Assembly: GCA_037102815.1 (NCBI GenBank)
Contig: BTPP01000002.1
Span: 6,014,001-6,078,000 of the forward strand
Length of the DNA: 64,000 bases
Origin: Neurospora intermedia
Lineage: Eukaryota > Ascomycota > Sordariomycetes > Sordariales > Sordariaceae
Direction of reading: 5' to 3'
Positions 10,013 to 22,000 of the stretch are shown piece after piece. The position numbers were made by a program, and so were the translations under genes. Under the pieces are notes generated by a model. That model did not search any database and had not been told where the DNA came from. It saw only the letters and a list, made by a program, of their open reading frames with translations. The number at the start of each line of letters is the position of its first letter. Within the stretch, counting starts at the first letter, position 1.

Positions 10013-11812
10013 ATGCCCACCAACGAGTCCACCACCCCCATCATCACCACCTCCCCCCTCTCCCTCTGGAACAACATTGCCCCCCGCGTCTACACCTCCC
10101 GCGCCCTCTGCTTTCCCTTCTCCGATCCCGCCCGCGACCTCCCCGACCCCCTCTCCTACACCTCCACCCTCCTCTGTTACCTGCGCACCCGCCTCCTTCG
10201 CATCGCCAAAGCCCGACCTGCCTTTGCTGGCAAAATTCAGCTTGGAATCAATCTTTCGTCAAAAGAAAAGGGGGATCTCAAGCGAGACGGTGTGTATAAT
10301 GATTGGCATGTTTACTTGCGGACTTGTTCGGACTGGGAGATTCCTTTGGGGGTGGAGTGGCCGGATGAGGAGGAGGTGAGGGGGATGTATGCCGGTCTGG
10401 AGGTCGAGGGGGTTCATAAGAGGGTAGTAAAGGGTTGGCCGAGGGAGTATTTGAGTTATGATGAGCTGGAGAGGGCGGGGTTCCCTGTTAAACCGTTTAT
10501 TAATCCGTTGTTGACGGATTCGTCGTCGACGCTTAAGGAGGGCGGGGAGGCGCTGCCTGTTATTCAGGTCAGGGTATTGTTGTTGAGAGGGGGGTTTATT
10601 CTGAATGTCCTGGGACATCATACAATGTTTGATGGAGGAGCGTTTACCCAGTTCTTGAACATCTTTGCTGAGCATACGAGGAGTTCGAATTTCGATTGGG
10701 AGAAGGTTCCGGACAGTCATGACTTGCGGTTGACTTTGCCGAGGATGGAGAAGCCGTATGAGGAGCTGATGGCGGAGTGTCCCGAGTATAAAGAGTGGGA
10801 GAATCGCGCACCCAATGGCCCTACGCACCCCGTCTCTCCCAATCTGCGCGGCGGCGACTCTTTGACTGGTTCTTCAAAAATCTTTGTCTTCACCTTTGTC
10901 AGAATCGCCCAGCTCCAAAAGGAAATGGCGGCCCATGGTGTCAAAGCCGGCTTCTACGAGTGTCTGTCTGGTCTCTTGTGGGCTTTGACGTACTTTTCCC
11001 GCGTCAAGGCCTCCTCCACCGATCCCTCATCATTCGAGCATTTCCTCCACGACCACTTTGCCGAGGAGCAGCCCGTCTTTTCCACGCCTACCGACTGGGT
11101 TGCTCGTGTGGCTGGTTTGACGTCGGCCGATCCTAAAGTTGTTGCTTTTAAGGAACAGATCGCGAAGGATACCAAGGACTATCTGGGCAACAAAATCACC
11201 TGGATTAGCACCCGCTTGCCCTCGGCCTCTTCTCTCATTGATGCCGCGAAGGATGGAGGTCTCGCTGCTTTGGCAGATATCGTAGCAGCCATTAGCAAAT
11301 CCAGTACCGAAATGGCGGAGAACATGGAGGAGTATATCACCGTTCGCAACTCCCTCTTTGCTGCCCTTTCCCAGAATTCCACCACCGGCGACGGCAATCC
11401 TTCGCTAGACAGCCCCGACATCCGCCGCATCGGCCTCGCCTTTGACCCCCGCCAGCCGTCTGAATGGCAAATGAATAGTTGGAAGAACTTTGGCGCCGAC
11501 ACGGAATGGCGATTTCCTCCTCTTCCGTTTTTTTCTTCCCCCTCTTCTGAAGCTCCCATGGTCCCTACGAATGCCTATTCTTCTTCGGCCTCTGCCTCTC
11601 ATAGTCACCGCGACTACACCAATGTGACTAAACCCGATGCTGTCCGGCGCGTGCAAGCTGATTATAGTTTCAGCGGAGGACTGTGGTTGCCAGCGAGGAA
11701 GGAGCAGAAGGAGGAAGTGTTGGTGCAGATTAGTTTGCCGAAGGAGGCGATGGGGGTTTTTGAGGGGTTGGTTTTGGATGCGAAGTGGAAGTGGGTGAAG
11801 AGGGTTATTTGA
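10013..11812 (+). CDS. TRI101-like/BAHD-fold acyltransferase, copy 2
   Basis: Single-exon gene for a 599-residue paralogue of the upstream acyltransferase. Shared landmarks are SLWNNIAPRVYTSRALCFPF at the N-terminus, GFPVKPFIN, the active-site GHHTMFDGGAF (His 203, Asp 207) and NSWKNFGADTEW toward the C-terminus. Copy 2 has an extra serine-rich insertion near residues 515-540. The ATG at 10013 lines up with the start of copy 1. The two proteins are clearly homologous but diverged, as expected for an old duplication in a genome with RIP, where young duplicates would be mutated. The reaction is acyl transfer from acyl-CoA by family; the substrate is unknown. Confidence 0.85.
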   Translation: MPTNESTTPIITTSPLSLWNNIAPRVYTSRALCFPFSDPARDLPDPLSYTSTLLCYLRTRLLRIAKARPAFAGKIQLGINLSSKEKGDLKRDGVYNDWHVYLRTCSDWEIPLGVEWPDEEEVRGMYAGLEVEGVHKRVVKGWPREYLSYDELERAGFPVKPFINPLLTDSSSTLKEGGEALPVIQVRVLLLRGGFILNVLGHHTMFDGGAFTQFLNIFAEHTRSSNFDWEKVPDSHDLRLTLPRMEKPYEELMAECPEYKEWENRAPNGPTHPVSPNLRGGDSLTGSSKIFVFTFVRIAQLQKEMAAHGVKAGFYECLSGLLWALTYFSRVKASSTDPSSFEHFLHDHFAEEQPVFSTPTDWVARVAGLTSADPKVVAFKEQIAKDTKDYLGNKITWISTRLPSASSLIDAAKDGGLAALADIVAAISKSSTEMAENMEEYITVRNSLFAALSQNSTTGDGNPSLDSPDIRRIGLAFDPRQPSEWQMNSWKNFGADTEWRFPPLPFFSSPSSEAPMVPTNAYSSSASASHSHRDYTNVTKPDAVRRVQADYSFSGGLWLPARKEQKEEVLVQISLPKEAMGVFEGLVLDAKWKWVKRVI

Positions 11813-12382
11813 GGAGGATATCTGAACAGAGGCGTTTTGGGGCGTTGTAGGATGAGGTTTGGAATCGGGAAATGGACTTGAATCTGGCAATTATGGAAGG
11901 GCTGTCGGATTTAGATTGGAATCTTAAGGAACTGCAGTGCCTTCGTGGGGATGGTGGTCGGGATTCAAGAAAGGGAAGGCGCAAGGTCGGAAGATATCAC
12001 CCACATGACTGAATTGGTCCGATATTTAGATGACTGGTCACAGCATTTGAAATATTCTTTTTGCTTTTTACTTGATACTGCCCCATTAGTTTCAATTGGC
12101 GCATGCAGATCCTCGTATTATTTCTTGTGACACGACAGCTTTGTGGCGTTCGTTGGCTTCCATTACCCCTGACGATAACGAACGGGAAGCAGATAAGGAC
12201 GTATGTTCCCGGCGGCACCTGGAACGAGACTTACTCTTTCCTCCGACTTGACTTGTTCTGTAGAAACTTTCGCGCAGAGTTCGACTTTAGCAGCGGCATT
12301 TGAAATGGATCTGTCGAGATAATCCATCATTTCGCGACCTTCTTTGACGCAGCTCTTCCTTACCAGTCACTCGCTCGCCGCC
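11813..12382. other. Intergenic region
   Basis: About 570 bp between acyltransferase copy 2 and the secreted GH128-like gene. No gene or distinct site is seen. Confidence 0.45.
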
Positions 12383-13547
12383 ATGCTGTTCATCTACTTC
12401 CTCTGCCTCCCGGCACTGGCCACAGCCACCACATCTCCCAAACGCGGCCTCATCTTCACCCCGAATAGCGACTGGCCCAAGGACGACCTAGTCTGGATCT
12501 CCGGTCCCAACAATCTAACCTGGTACCACAACTACCAATCCCTTCCGTCGTCCGAGTCCAACTACGCCACACTTTCCCAGAACCAGATCGAATTCGTGCC
12601 GACCATGTGGGGAGGGAACGAGAATAACACCGACTTCTTGGGGAATGTGACGGCCCTGATGGGGGTTGACTTGAGCAAAGACGAAGACAAGGACAAGACC
12701 AAGAGAGCAGGCGATAAGCGCAACATAACCCACGTCATGACCTTCAACAAGCCCGACCAACCCTTTGACGTCGGCGGTAGCGAAATGGAACCCCGTGTAG
12801 CTGCCAAAGCATGGATCAAGAACATCATACCGCTTCGGCGACTGGGAGTCAAGGTCGGACTGCCGCTTGTCAATGAGCCACACACAAAACAGAAGAAACG
12901 AGACGAGGGGAACGAATCATGGCTGGACATGTTCTTTGCAAATTGCTCCGGGCTTCTGGACAAGCTGGAGAACGCAGAAGAGAAAACGTGCGGGTTCGAC
13001 TTTGTGCCAGTTTATTCTTTTGGGGATTTCGAGACGTTAAAGGACAGGGTCGGGATGTTTGAGAAGGCGTGAGTCCTCGTCTACTGTCCCTTTTTCCATC
13101 GCCCCCATCCTCTCACCAGATTATCATGTTGTGGATTTCCGCTAACTGCTCCGTCACAGCTTCCCCGGCCTCGACATCTGGATCACCGAATTCGGCATCC
13201 CCTCCGAGACCCTCGAGAACACGCAAAAGTTCTACAACCAATCCATCCCTTACCTCGACAACAAGGAGAGCGTCAAGCGATACGCCTGGTTCGGCGCCTT
13301 TCGAAGTATCGTATCCAACGTCGGTCCCAACCAAGCCTTTCTGGATCCATACGGAGAGTTGACGGATATTGGGAGCTGGTATCTCGGTGGCAACGCAACG
13401 GGAAGAGAGGCCCTTCCGAGCGCGGACTACAAGGACGATAAGTGCACAAAGGAGAAGCCGTGTGGAGGGGAGGAGAATGGGGAGGGAACATTGCGGCCGA
13501 GCAGGCTGATTGTTCTCTTGGTCGCCGTCTCCTTTTTGTTGGTATAA
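12383..13547 (+). CDS. Secreted GPI-type GH128-like protein with altered acid/base position
   Basis: Glycoside hydrolase family 128 (Asl1-like, beta-1,3-glucan-binding or hydrolysing) protein. Exons 12383-13068 and 13160-13547 flank a GTGAGT...CACAG intron and give 357 residues. A signal peptide (MLFIYFLCLPALATA) starts at the chosen ATG. The C-terminus is a GPI-attachment-type hydrophobic tail (LIVLLVAVSFLLV) after a Gly/Glu-rich spacer, so a wall or plasma-membrane location is expected. The nucleophile motif is present (WITEFG, Glu 239). At the acid/base motif, where the neighbouring homologue has FNEPE, this protein has FNKPDQ (Lys 123). The HWYGG strand of the homologue is also absent. 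It may be catalytically weak or act as a glucan-binding protein. Several NxS/T sites fit secretion. It is convergent with the next GH128 gene, 138 bp away. Confidence 0.85.
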
Positions 13548-13685
13548 TTGCTTTTTTGGGGACATCTGTTCAACGCACACGCTTACTGCGGCCCGGTGCC
13601 TCCCCGATCCAATCTACATCACCCGCCTCCATTACGCTCTCCCTGTCCATTTGCCATCTTCCTCCCTCCTACTTCTGTCTGCCGC

Positions 13686-14468
13686 CTACTCAGTGCAATC
13701 CCTATACCACTCCCCCAACTCGGTAACACCCCCCTCATCTCCCAACAGACTCGCCCACCTCCCCACATTCCCAATCGTCTCGGGCCTCATGGCCCCAAAC
13801 CACGCATACCTCTCCACCCAATCCAACGTATCCAAATACTTGCAACTCTCCTTACAAAAGTGTTCCACCTCCTCCTTGGGCAGCGGATTCGCCTGGTCCC
13901 AATTCGTGCACGCAAACTCGGTAATCCACACGGGCTTGTCCGGCCCCAACTGATGATGCGTGCTCCAGATATAGTCATAAAACGCGCCCAAGTTCGCCCC
14001 GCCATACCAATGCAAACAGTAAAAGTCCACGTCGCTCCCCTGTGCCCGAATAGTCGCCATGAACTGCTGAAGCCACGTCACGCCCTGCGGCGCTGAACTA
14101 ATCCCGGGACTGCCCGCCCTGACTCCCTGCCGGCGTAGGGGCTCGATAACCCGCAGCCATTCCTGCGCTGCTAGCTCGACGGGCATGTTACTTTGGTCGG
14201 TAAGCTCGGGCTCGTTAAACCCTAGCACCGTCGGCTGTCCGTTACATTCGGGATCGGGGTAGCAGGCGTTGAGGTGCGAGGGGAGCTCGTCGATGAAGAC
14301 GTGGTTCCATTGCATAGGCACGAATTGGAGAGAGCAGCCTGGGCCGGTGCCGGGGGTTAGGCGCGGGGACCAGTTGTAGAGCCAGGAGATGAGGGAGCCG
14401 GGTTTGGAGAAGAGGAAAGGCGGGTCGGGGGAGGCGACGGGAAAGGTTAGGCCGCGTTTGGAGGTCAT
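13686..14468 (-). CDS. GH128 glucanase-like protein (Asl1-like)
   Basis: Single-exon gene for a 260-residue glycoside hydrolase catalytic-core protein (GH128, endo-beta-1,3-glucanase family). Both expected catalytic glutamates are present: FNEPE (Glu 86) and WITEFA (Glu 184), with the family strand CLHWYGG between them and RYAWFGAM near the end. The protein starts directly at the first strand (KRGLTFP) with no signal peptide, so as modelled it is intracellular or exported by another route. No splice signals suggesting a missed signal-peptide exon were seen just upstream. It is tail-to-tail with the GPI-type paralogue and shares its TIM-barrel order, suggesting an old duplication. Confidence 0.85.
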   Translation of the reverse strand: MTSKRGLTFPVASPDPPFLFSKPGSLISWLYNWSPRLTPGTGPGCSLQFVPMQWNHVFIDELPSHLNACYPDPECNGQPTVLGFNEPELTDQSNMPVELAAQEWLRVIEPLRRQGVRAGSPGISSAPQGVTWLQQFMATIRAQGSDVDFYCLHWYGGANLGAFYDYIWSTHHQLGPDKPVWITEFACTNWDQANPLPKEEVEHFCKESCKYLDTLDWVERYAWFGAMRPETIGNVGRWASLLGDEGGVTELGEWYRDCTE

Positions 14469-17027
14469 TTTGGGGCTTGATGGGTGCCGGGTTTGATGGG
14501 AAGTTGGTAGTTGACTGAACAGCGGTTATAGCGGGGTTAATTGTTTTAGATAGAGGTAGAGGTATCTTTGACGGGGTTGAAGCTGGTGATTAAAAAGCTC
14601 GATCTTAGCACTGGAAGTGAAGCCAGAGAATAAAAGGGGCGAAGCCTTAACAGGAGATGCAAGTGGATTTAATCCTGATTGTTGACATCGAACGGAAGGT
14701 CGCCGAACCCGCCGACGCGGCACTGGGGCTGCGGCCGGGGCAGTGCACTGTCAGCCCCGTACAAGGCGATAAGATAGACGCTAAGCGCTAAGCGACTTGG
14801 CTTGTTTAGCGGCTGGCGGTCCCCTGATGACGTAGCCTGGGCCGTTCCGTGGCAGTGCTGGCTCCATGTCCACTGCTTCGTGGTTAGGGTTGGCTGTAGG
14901 AGATGATGGCCATGAGGTGCTTATTTGGGATATCGTTTGTTTCGTCAAATCGGGAACGAGACTCTTCAAAATGCGTTTGATAACTAGGCTATGGTCTACT
15001 TTCATGGGTCAACGTTTTGAAAGGGTAGAAATGGCTCTGGTTGTCGATTTATCGCAGAGTGGCTAGCGACCCCTCAGTCTCGAGGCATCGCCAACCCGCC
15101 AAGGAACCTCGAAGCGGGAGAAGAAAGCGAACCAATTTCCAGAGTAGTTGACTCTGAAAGTGCCATAGAGGCATGAAGAATGGGCTCAAGAAAGTCTGGA
15201 CTATGCGAGTCATTGTGAAAGATGGGTAGGTGGGTGGTTAAATCGTTTGAGTGGAAAAGGGACAGGCTGGTGTTCGTCGCTGCAGTGATGGAGTGATGAA
15301 GAAATAATGGAAACGCAACGGAAAAACACCCCCGAGGGCGGGATAGCCTCGCGTTTTCTGGATTGTTCATTCGACAATTCCTACCAACCGAACACTGGAA
15401 TGCGGACAAACAACCGAGCAAGGGATGCACGTGGTTCGCCCGCATTTCTTCAACCCGGAAATGAATGGCTTCACATTGTTCCAGGCCGTGTGCAAACATT
15501 GTTCTCTACCCGCATTACCCAATATATGTCCCGCCAAACGGTCATGATTTTCCTTGATGATGGAAGTTTGCCATGCTTCGAGAACACGGACGCTCCTTGC
15601 GATTGTATTACTCCAGTCGGATCATGGTCGTTTGTCCTTCATCAATTCATCCTAGAGCGCCCAGTCTTTGAAAGGGGACTCGATCGCCATACAAAAAGTC
15701 CGAGTCCACCCATTCATTGTCAATCGTGCTTCCTCCTCGATACCCAGTTCAAGAAACTGCTCGCTATCATATCCAATCCTCCTATCTCGCGTATAAGCAA
15801 AATGGACGCCAAACCTCACCATGCCCGTCCTGATCCAACCTTCCCCCAGGTCATTCGCGCCCCCTTCAAGTCCACAACGTTCGCTCTCTCGGGGGTAGGG
15901 TACGATTGGTACATTTGGAATGAGAAGCCTTTCGAGTGTCTGTAAAGGGCTATTTGCGTTGATGTCGGTTCCCGCCAGTCCTTCTCCTTCTTCTCCAATG
16001 GGTACTGACATGTGAACAGTTTAAAGTTATCTTGTCCAAACACGGCTACACTGTTACAATGACAAGTCAGCAAGAGGAAAATCCACATCATCATTCAAAT
16101 CTCAACAACGTGTATGAACGCTATCCGAGTCCAATCGCTCCATCGACCCATCCGTCTGTCAGTCCATCCGTCCGAGCCGGTCACGTCTACCCTCTTCATG
16201 CTATGATAAGGACAGCAAATGGTATCTTGGAGACAAAAGAGAAAACAAAACATTGTGCCATCCCTTCTAGCCATGGCCTTTTGTGTACCTTTGTATACCT
16301 AGAACCACCCTCTCTGCTTGGCCATGACAATGGAAATTTTGTCTACCGCAGTCTTTCGTCTTCATCACGGACACATGAGACAAGAGGAAGCCACGCGAGA
16401 ACGAGATGAACCACAACACCGTCAAATATCCACCCAAAAAATGCAGGAAAGGCCGATACTTTTTCATAACATCATGAAGCAAAACCAAACATCGCTTTTG
16501 TTTGTCAAACCACCCCCCAAAAACCATAATCACTCAGGAAATGTGTATTGCTATGTAACAAAAAGAAAACCGTGTATTCTGTGTAGCGAGTCGAAGCAAT
16601 ATCGAGTCGTCCGTGAAAACCATCGTCGTAGTACTGTCGTACAGAAAAACGCCTTGCATCGTCGTTGCGAATGCGCTGCGCTCAACTGGAGGCCAGGGAT
16701 GGTCCCAACATGGGAGATGTTGTTGGCTTGCTGTTGTTGTTCATCGCGGTTGACGTTGTTAACGCAATCTGTGCTGAACAAGCAGACAGACAGACAACAC
16801 TCGTTGGGCCATGCCGTCCTTCCACGTACGTAGCCTGAAAACCAGGCCCACACGATGTCATTCCCGGTGGAAGAGGGATCGTGGGTATGTGTAGTACCGT
16901 ACACTTGCTGTATCCTCGTCCGTAGTAGTAGTGGGTATCGTTACCGGTGTCCAGTCCGTATCCGCGATCCAAAGGCCATAATCCGAAATCCGTAGTCCGT
17001 ACCCGTGATCCATATTCCGTCGAATCC
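14469..17027. other. Long intergenic region
   Basis: About 2.6 kb without a supported gene. Plus-strand open frames at 15307-15945 and 16318-16833 have no recognisable domain and uneven composition. The right part probably carries the 3'UTR of the acidic-protein gene. Confidence 0.45.
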
Positions 17028-19006
17028 TTACATAATCGGCATTGCATCCACCGAAAGCTCCGAGACCGTGCTGAGATTGCTCCGGTGTCGCTTATGCACA
17101 TGCATCGTGGTCGGGTCGTCAATCAGGGAACCGCCGGGGCCGGTAGTGGGAGCCTTCCTTTTCTGTGCAATGATTTGGTTGAGCGGAGGATTCTTGTGTT
17201 TTTTCCATGGGCTTGGGGTGACTTTGAAGTAGGGGGAAACAAGAGGGAAGGAAGGGGGTAAAAAAAGATGGTCAGGTCCTACCATGGAATTGTTTTTCCT
17301 CCGGCGAGCGGGGGTGATGGGTGTGGTGACTGTCTCCAGACTGCCGGTCTTGATACCTCTCAGTGTGCCGTGGTAGTAAGGTCCCGAGAACGAAAGCGAT
17401 TCCTGGGTGGCTCGGTCGCTGAGAATCAGCTGCTGGTTGATTTGGTTGCGCCGGAAAGCTCCGACAGCGTCCGCGTTGTTGGTCAGGTGGTTGAGCAAGG
17501 GGTGCATGTCCTGCTTGTCGCTGTCCTTCTTGGTCGGTGAGGTGGCGGCGCTCTCCGGGTCATATTCAAGCTCTTCGTCGACTTCCGAGTCGCTGTTATC
17601 GAACCTCAGGAAATCCTCAATGTCGAGCTTTGCCTCCTCCTCGTCCACTTCCTCAATGCCCAGCTCAGAGTCGTCACTATCGTCTCCGGCGTAAAAGTCG
17701 TCGCCCATGGGGAAGAAGGCCTCGGCAGGACCCCACGGCTGTGTGTTCATAAAGTCGCCAAACGTGTTGGAAGACACCATGGCGCCCATCATGAGGTAGC
17801 CGGGGTTGGTCAGTAGGGGAGAGAAGTAGTCGAGGTTAGCCGATGGGACATCATTAATGGCCTCAGTTGCCAGGTCTGCGGCCTGATGGTCCCTCTTGAA
17901 AATCATGATCTTGCGGGAGTTGGGGTTGAAGACGGCGATCGGCTTGTTAGAATCGGACCCGTCCAGATGGAAGCGGCCCACGCGAGGTTTGCCCCGCTGG
18001 GACCGGCAGGGCCTCTCGGCCTCGGACTCTGAAGACACAGGCGCCGACTCGACACGTGCCACCTGCTTCTTCCGAATAATGGGCTCGGGGTCCTCTTCCT
18101 CGGTGGTTTCGCCGTCCGCTGTGACCAGTTAGCTCAGCACAAAGTTCGAGCACATTCTATCAACTCACTCTCGTATCCGTCAAGCTCCGCCTCGTGCGAT
18201 TTGGAGAGAGCTGAGTCGGACGGTTCGGGCGTTATGGTCGGAATGGGTACCGTCAGGTTAGGCAAGAGAGGGGTAGCCAGCAGGTTTTGTGGCACCTGGG
18301 CCTCATCCTCGGAATCCCCAAAGAACTCTTGCGGATTGCCGTCGTAATCCCAGAAGGACTCGGCCGAGGATGACTCATTGCCACGTTCAATCTCGATACG
18401 GAACGCGGGGTCCAGCTCGTTGCGGTCCACAAAGATGTCAGGGAACAAGTCGGCATTGGATTCGGTCTCGGTGGTAGTCGAGTCCGAGTCACTGTCGTCG
18501 TCAGGAATACCGGCAAAGCGAACGTGACGCTTGACACTGACCTCGGTCTCGACGGACGGTTCGGGGACTTGCTCGATGATTGTGCTCTCCTCATGCTCCG
18601 ACAGACCGCCCCAGCTCTCATTATCGTCGGCGGCATCGTCGTCGTCGTCCTCGGGCTCGTCATCGTCATCCTCTTCGTCGTCACCGTCTTCGTTCTGCTC
18701 GTCTTCTTCGTCCTCCTCTTCGTCTTCCTCGTCGGCATCGTGTTCTTCCTCCTGAGCAATCACTTGGGGCCGAGGGGTGTGTTCCAATGGACGCTTGCGG
18801 GAAGCTCGCGTCAAGAGGTGCTCCTCCTCGGCCGCCATGACATTGTGCTCGTCATCTTCGCTCTCGCTGAGGTCCTCGACGGCCGAGTAGCCTTCGTCGT
18901 CGGAGAGGTCGAGGGAGGAGGAAGATGTGGATGAGACGGAAACCCGACGCTTGGTAGCCTTGAGCGGCGTCCGCGGGTTTTTTAGTTTGATGGTCGTCCG
19001 AGACAT
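17028..19006 (-). CDS. Acidic, probably nuclear, conserved-type protein of unknown function
   Basis: Not recognised. The ATG at 19006 and exons 18169-19006 and 17028-18118 (50-nt intron GTGAGT...GCTAAC...CACAG) give about 642 residues. The N-terminus is basic and Ser-rich (KRRVSVSSTSSSSLDLSDDEG). Residues about 85-125 are almost entirely Asp/Glu. Further acidic/Ser clusters follow, then a hydrophobic ordered-looking block near residues 370-400 (GYLMMGAMVSS, MNTQPWGPAEAFFP), another acidic run, and a basic C-terminus (PARRRKN, KKHK, QKRKAP, HKRHR). Charge patterning and nuclear-localisation-like basic clusters suggest a chromatin or transcription-associated protein; this is inference. A pyrimidine-rich stretch near 17208-17270 could be a further in-frame intron. 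It is divergent from the kinesin gene across a 3.7-kb gap. Confidence 0.75.
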
Positions 19007-22000
19007 GGTGGGGGACTGGGTGACCGGGGGTCTGTATAGGTTATGGGTGGTGGTTGGTATGATGCAAGCGGCGGTGAACCGTGCGCGGAGCTAAAGATTC
19101 GACAAGATCTCTTTGGTCTGGTCGCGGGGTTGAAATGGGATTGTCCCAGTTGAGTTCTTTTATAATGTCGTGTAGGTATAACTGTATGTCGGCTGGAGCT
19201 GTCGAGGGGTCTTTTAGGTTGATGTCTGCCGAGGATCTCGAGAACAGCAGAGAAGAGCGAGACAAGAGACGGGGTCGGATTTGGGGTGGGGATGGAGTGA
19301 CTTTGTGACGGTAGATATCGGTGGTAGCCGTACGGTATGGAATCGTCAGGTGGGCCAGTGGAGAAACGGGGTATGCTCCTCTCTCTTCGGGGCCGTAGGT
19401 CTGGACTATCTGTCTGTCCTCTTGTCTTTATAATGTTGTCTTGAAGTCGATGGTATGATGTTGCAGTTGATTTGATTTTGGATGAATGGCCAGATGGAGT
19501 CAACCTCGTTTTCCGGGCCTCGATTTTCCAAATCCTGCCTGCCTTGCACCGGGACACTGCGCGTCCTATGCCCTGTCGCGGTATGTGCAGATGCTGTGCA
19601 GGGAAGAGGCCTTTTTCGAGGTTGAGAAAAAAAGCCTGGATAGCTTCTGATAGTCGAGTGGTTATGGGTAGGGAGGGCAGGGATAGTGGGGAGATCTGGA
19701 CTCTCTCGTTGAGGCTGCTGGACTGCGGGCGCTGTGGAAGGCACCCGCAGTGGGCGCTTAGAGCTCAACGACGGCCGAAGGCATCTTGAAAATCTCGACT
19801 GAAGCTAGTTTATGTATGCTGGTGTGGATTGAGAGGGCGACTTCGTTGTCTTTTTTTTTCTTTTCTGGGGTGGTTGTGGTGGTTGTGGTTGGGATGTTGA
19901 AAGGGAAAAAAAAAAAGGGAAAACAAGAGGAAGGGAGAGAAGGAGGGTGGGAGCAGTGCTGCGGTCGAGGTCTGCAGTCCGTCGTAAGCCACTCAAACAG
20001 CAAAAGCGCAAGTGGAAGCCCAGCCCAGGGAAACTTTTTTTTTTTGGCTTCACTTCCTCCTCAGTTCAGGTTGCACGGCACCTCCCATTTGCTCCGTTGT
20101 TCCCTCGCTCGCAATCTTTCACTCGGCTGCTGCCACTCCTGGAGCCAGTAAAAGACTGCAGTACTGTAACTGTCGTAACGGCAGGTAACGAACCGTACTG
20201 ATTGGGCTTGTCTCACTTTTGTCAATCTCTAATTGGTTCAAAGGGGCATTGCTGGTTCCACTAGCTCCACCACAACCAGATCGTGGGGCAGCTTCAGTGG
20301 ATCCATGTCGTGCGTTCCGCTCTCGAAAAAAGGGAAAGAAACCTTGAGGTTTTGTCCCCCGAAACTGCAGTGGCACTTGTCGCGGCCCGGTTGGCTGCAC
20401 CATTTCGCGCCAATGTCAACGCCAATTCCCCATTTGGCAGCTGGTTTGAGATCCATCAAGAGAGTGGAACAGACTTAAAATTTCACGAACGGTGACATGG
20501 AAGCACTGCAAACTAACAGACCCCACCCCACGTTGTCATCTCCTCCTTCAGTTCCGACTTGACCTCTTGGTGCTGCAAATGGGAGATGGGGGGGAATGCA
20601 CGTGAACTCGGTACTTCTACTGTGTAGGTAGGTAGGTATCGCGAGTCTTATCGGTCTTGATACTTATCTGGGCTCGAGTCTTGTCACCGCTCTTTTACAT
20701 TGTTGGCTGCCAGGCCGCAATTGGAAGAGTCCTAGGGACCGTAGGGACGGGATGCAAGGAGGACAGAGCACATGTCAATTACGACACCTGGGCAGGATGT
20801 ACATTGATGTCCACCAGCTTTCATACATGGGATATCTGGCACGAGACTTCTTCAAGCTGTGAAAAGAAGGGACCGTCGCTTCCCGAGACAACAAACGACG
20901 GCCAGCGCTATTCTCGGCAGGGGAGGACTGGAATTTGAGGCTCCGCGATCCGCGAATTGCAACACACCCTCAAGCTCGGGTTCAAGGTTCCCCGCATTCA
21001 AGACGGACATTCTCCGTTTGTTCAAGGTTGCCTGCCTGCTTGCTGCTTTCGGTCGGATGCCAGCTGGCGTGCTTGCTTTTGCAGCTCGAGGGGATTGAGG
21101 GAGGGGTAGACCTCATCGGGGTACTCCGTGAGATGGAGGCAAAAAATAAAGCTTTCTTTCTTCGCCTCGGTTGCTGTTCCGCTTTCCAGATATCGCAAGC
21201 GGCGAGTCCATCTTTCGGCCCTGTTGTAGTCTAGGTAGTGTACGTGGTTCTTAACCGAAGCAGTCATCCCAGTTCCAACTTGTCCTTCGTACGGCTCTGT
21301 TTCAGCCAATGCCATGATCTCCCGTTGTTACTCTGGTGTGGAATACGGAACAAAATCTCACCCTCCTGAACGTTGATTGGTGGTGCCAGTTTTCCCTCTG
21401 GCCTTCTCAGGATGACCGCTTGTCCTTCGCAGTTAGCACGACGGACGTCGGCATACTGACGAAGCGTGAAGGCCTGGCCACCAAAGTCAAAGTGCCAAAC
21501 AAACCGAGGCTGGATCCATCTGGTGAAAGTTTGCCATGTCGAAAAAAAATGTCACAATGTTTCCTTGTCGTCATGACCCGAAATCTGTTGGGTAATTTCA
21601 GATCCCGGCTACAGCGCTAGCGACGGCAGAGTGAGGCGTACGGCAGAGGTCCAGGGGAAGAAGTGCATGCAGGAGACGCCAGCCCATTGCATTTGAGGGT
21701 CCAGAGGGAAGGGGACCCGGCTCCTGTTCCATGACGAGGTGCCCGTCGTACCTTGTAAGGTGTCTAATGAATATCGCTGGCCTTTGGTGTGGAAACAGAT
21801 AGGTCCAAGAGGGAGTGGTCAATGAGCATGGTGCCATTCACAACTGGCCAGCACTTTCTTCACTTCCTACCTAGAACGACTGGAAGCACGCAAGCTCCCT
21901 TCCTTTGCTTCTGATATCTTCCTCTCGCACGTCTGGCTGCAGGCTTTTTACGCCAGGGACCCAGGCGCCCGTCTTTCCATTGCCATCGTCCCAGTCTCCA

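Noticed and set aside
15307-15945. 212-codon open frame on the plus strand
   Set aside because: Amino-acid composition is not protein-like, and no motif or splice context was found. A small gene cannot be fully excluded.
17208-17272. Possible in-frame intron in the acidic-protein gene
   Set aside because: It has a GTAG donor and a pyrimidine tract, but the acceptor AAAG is poor and the frame is open throughout; left as coding.
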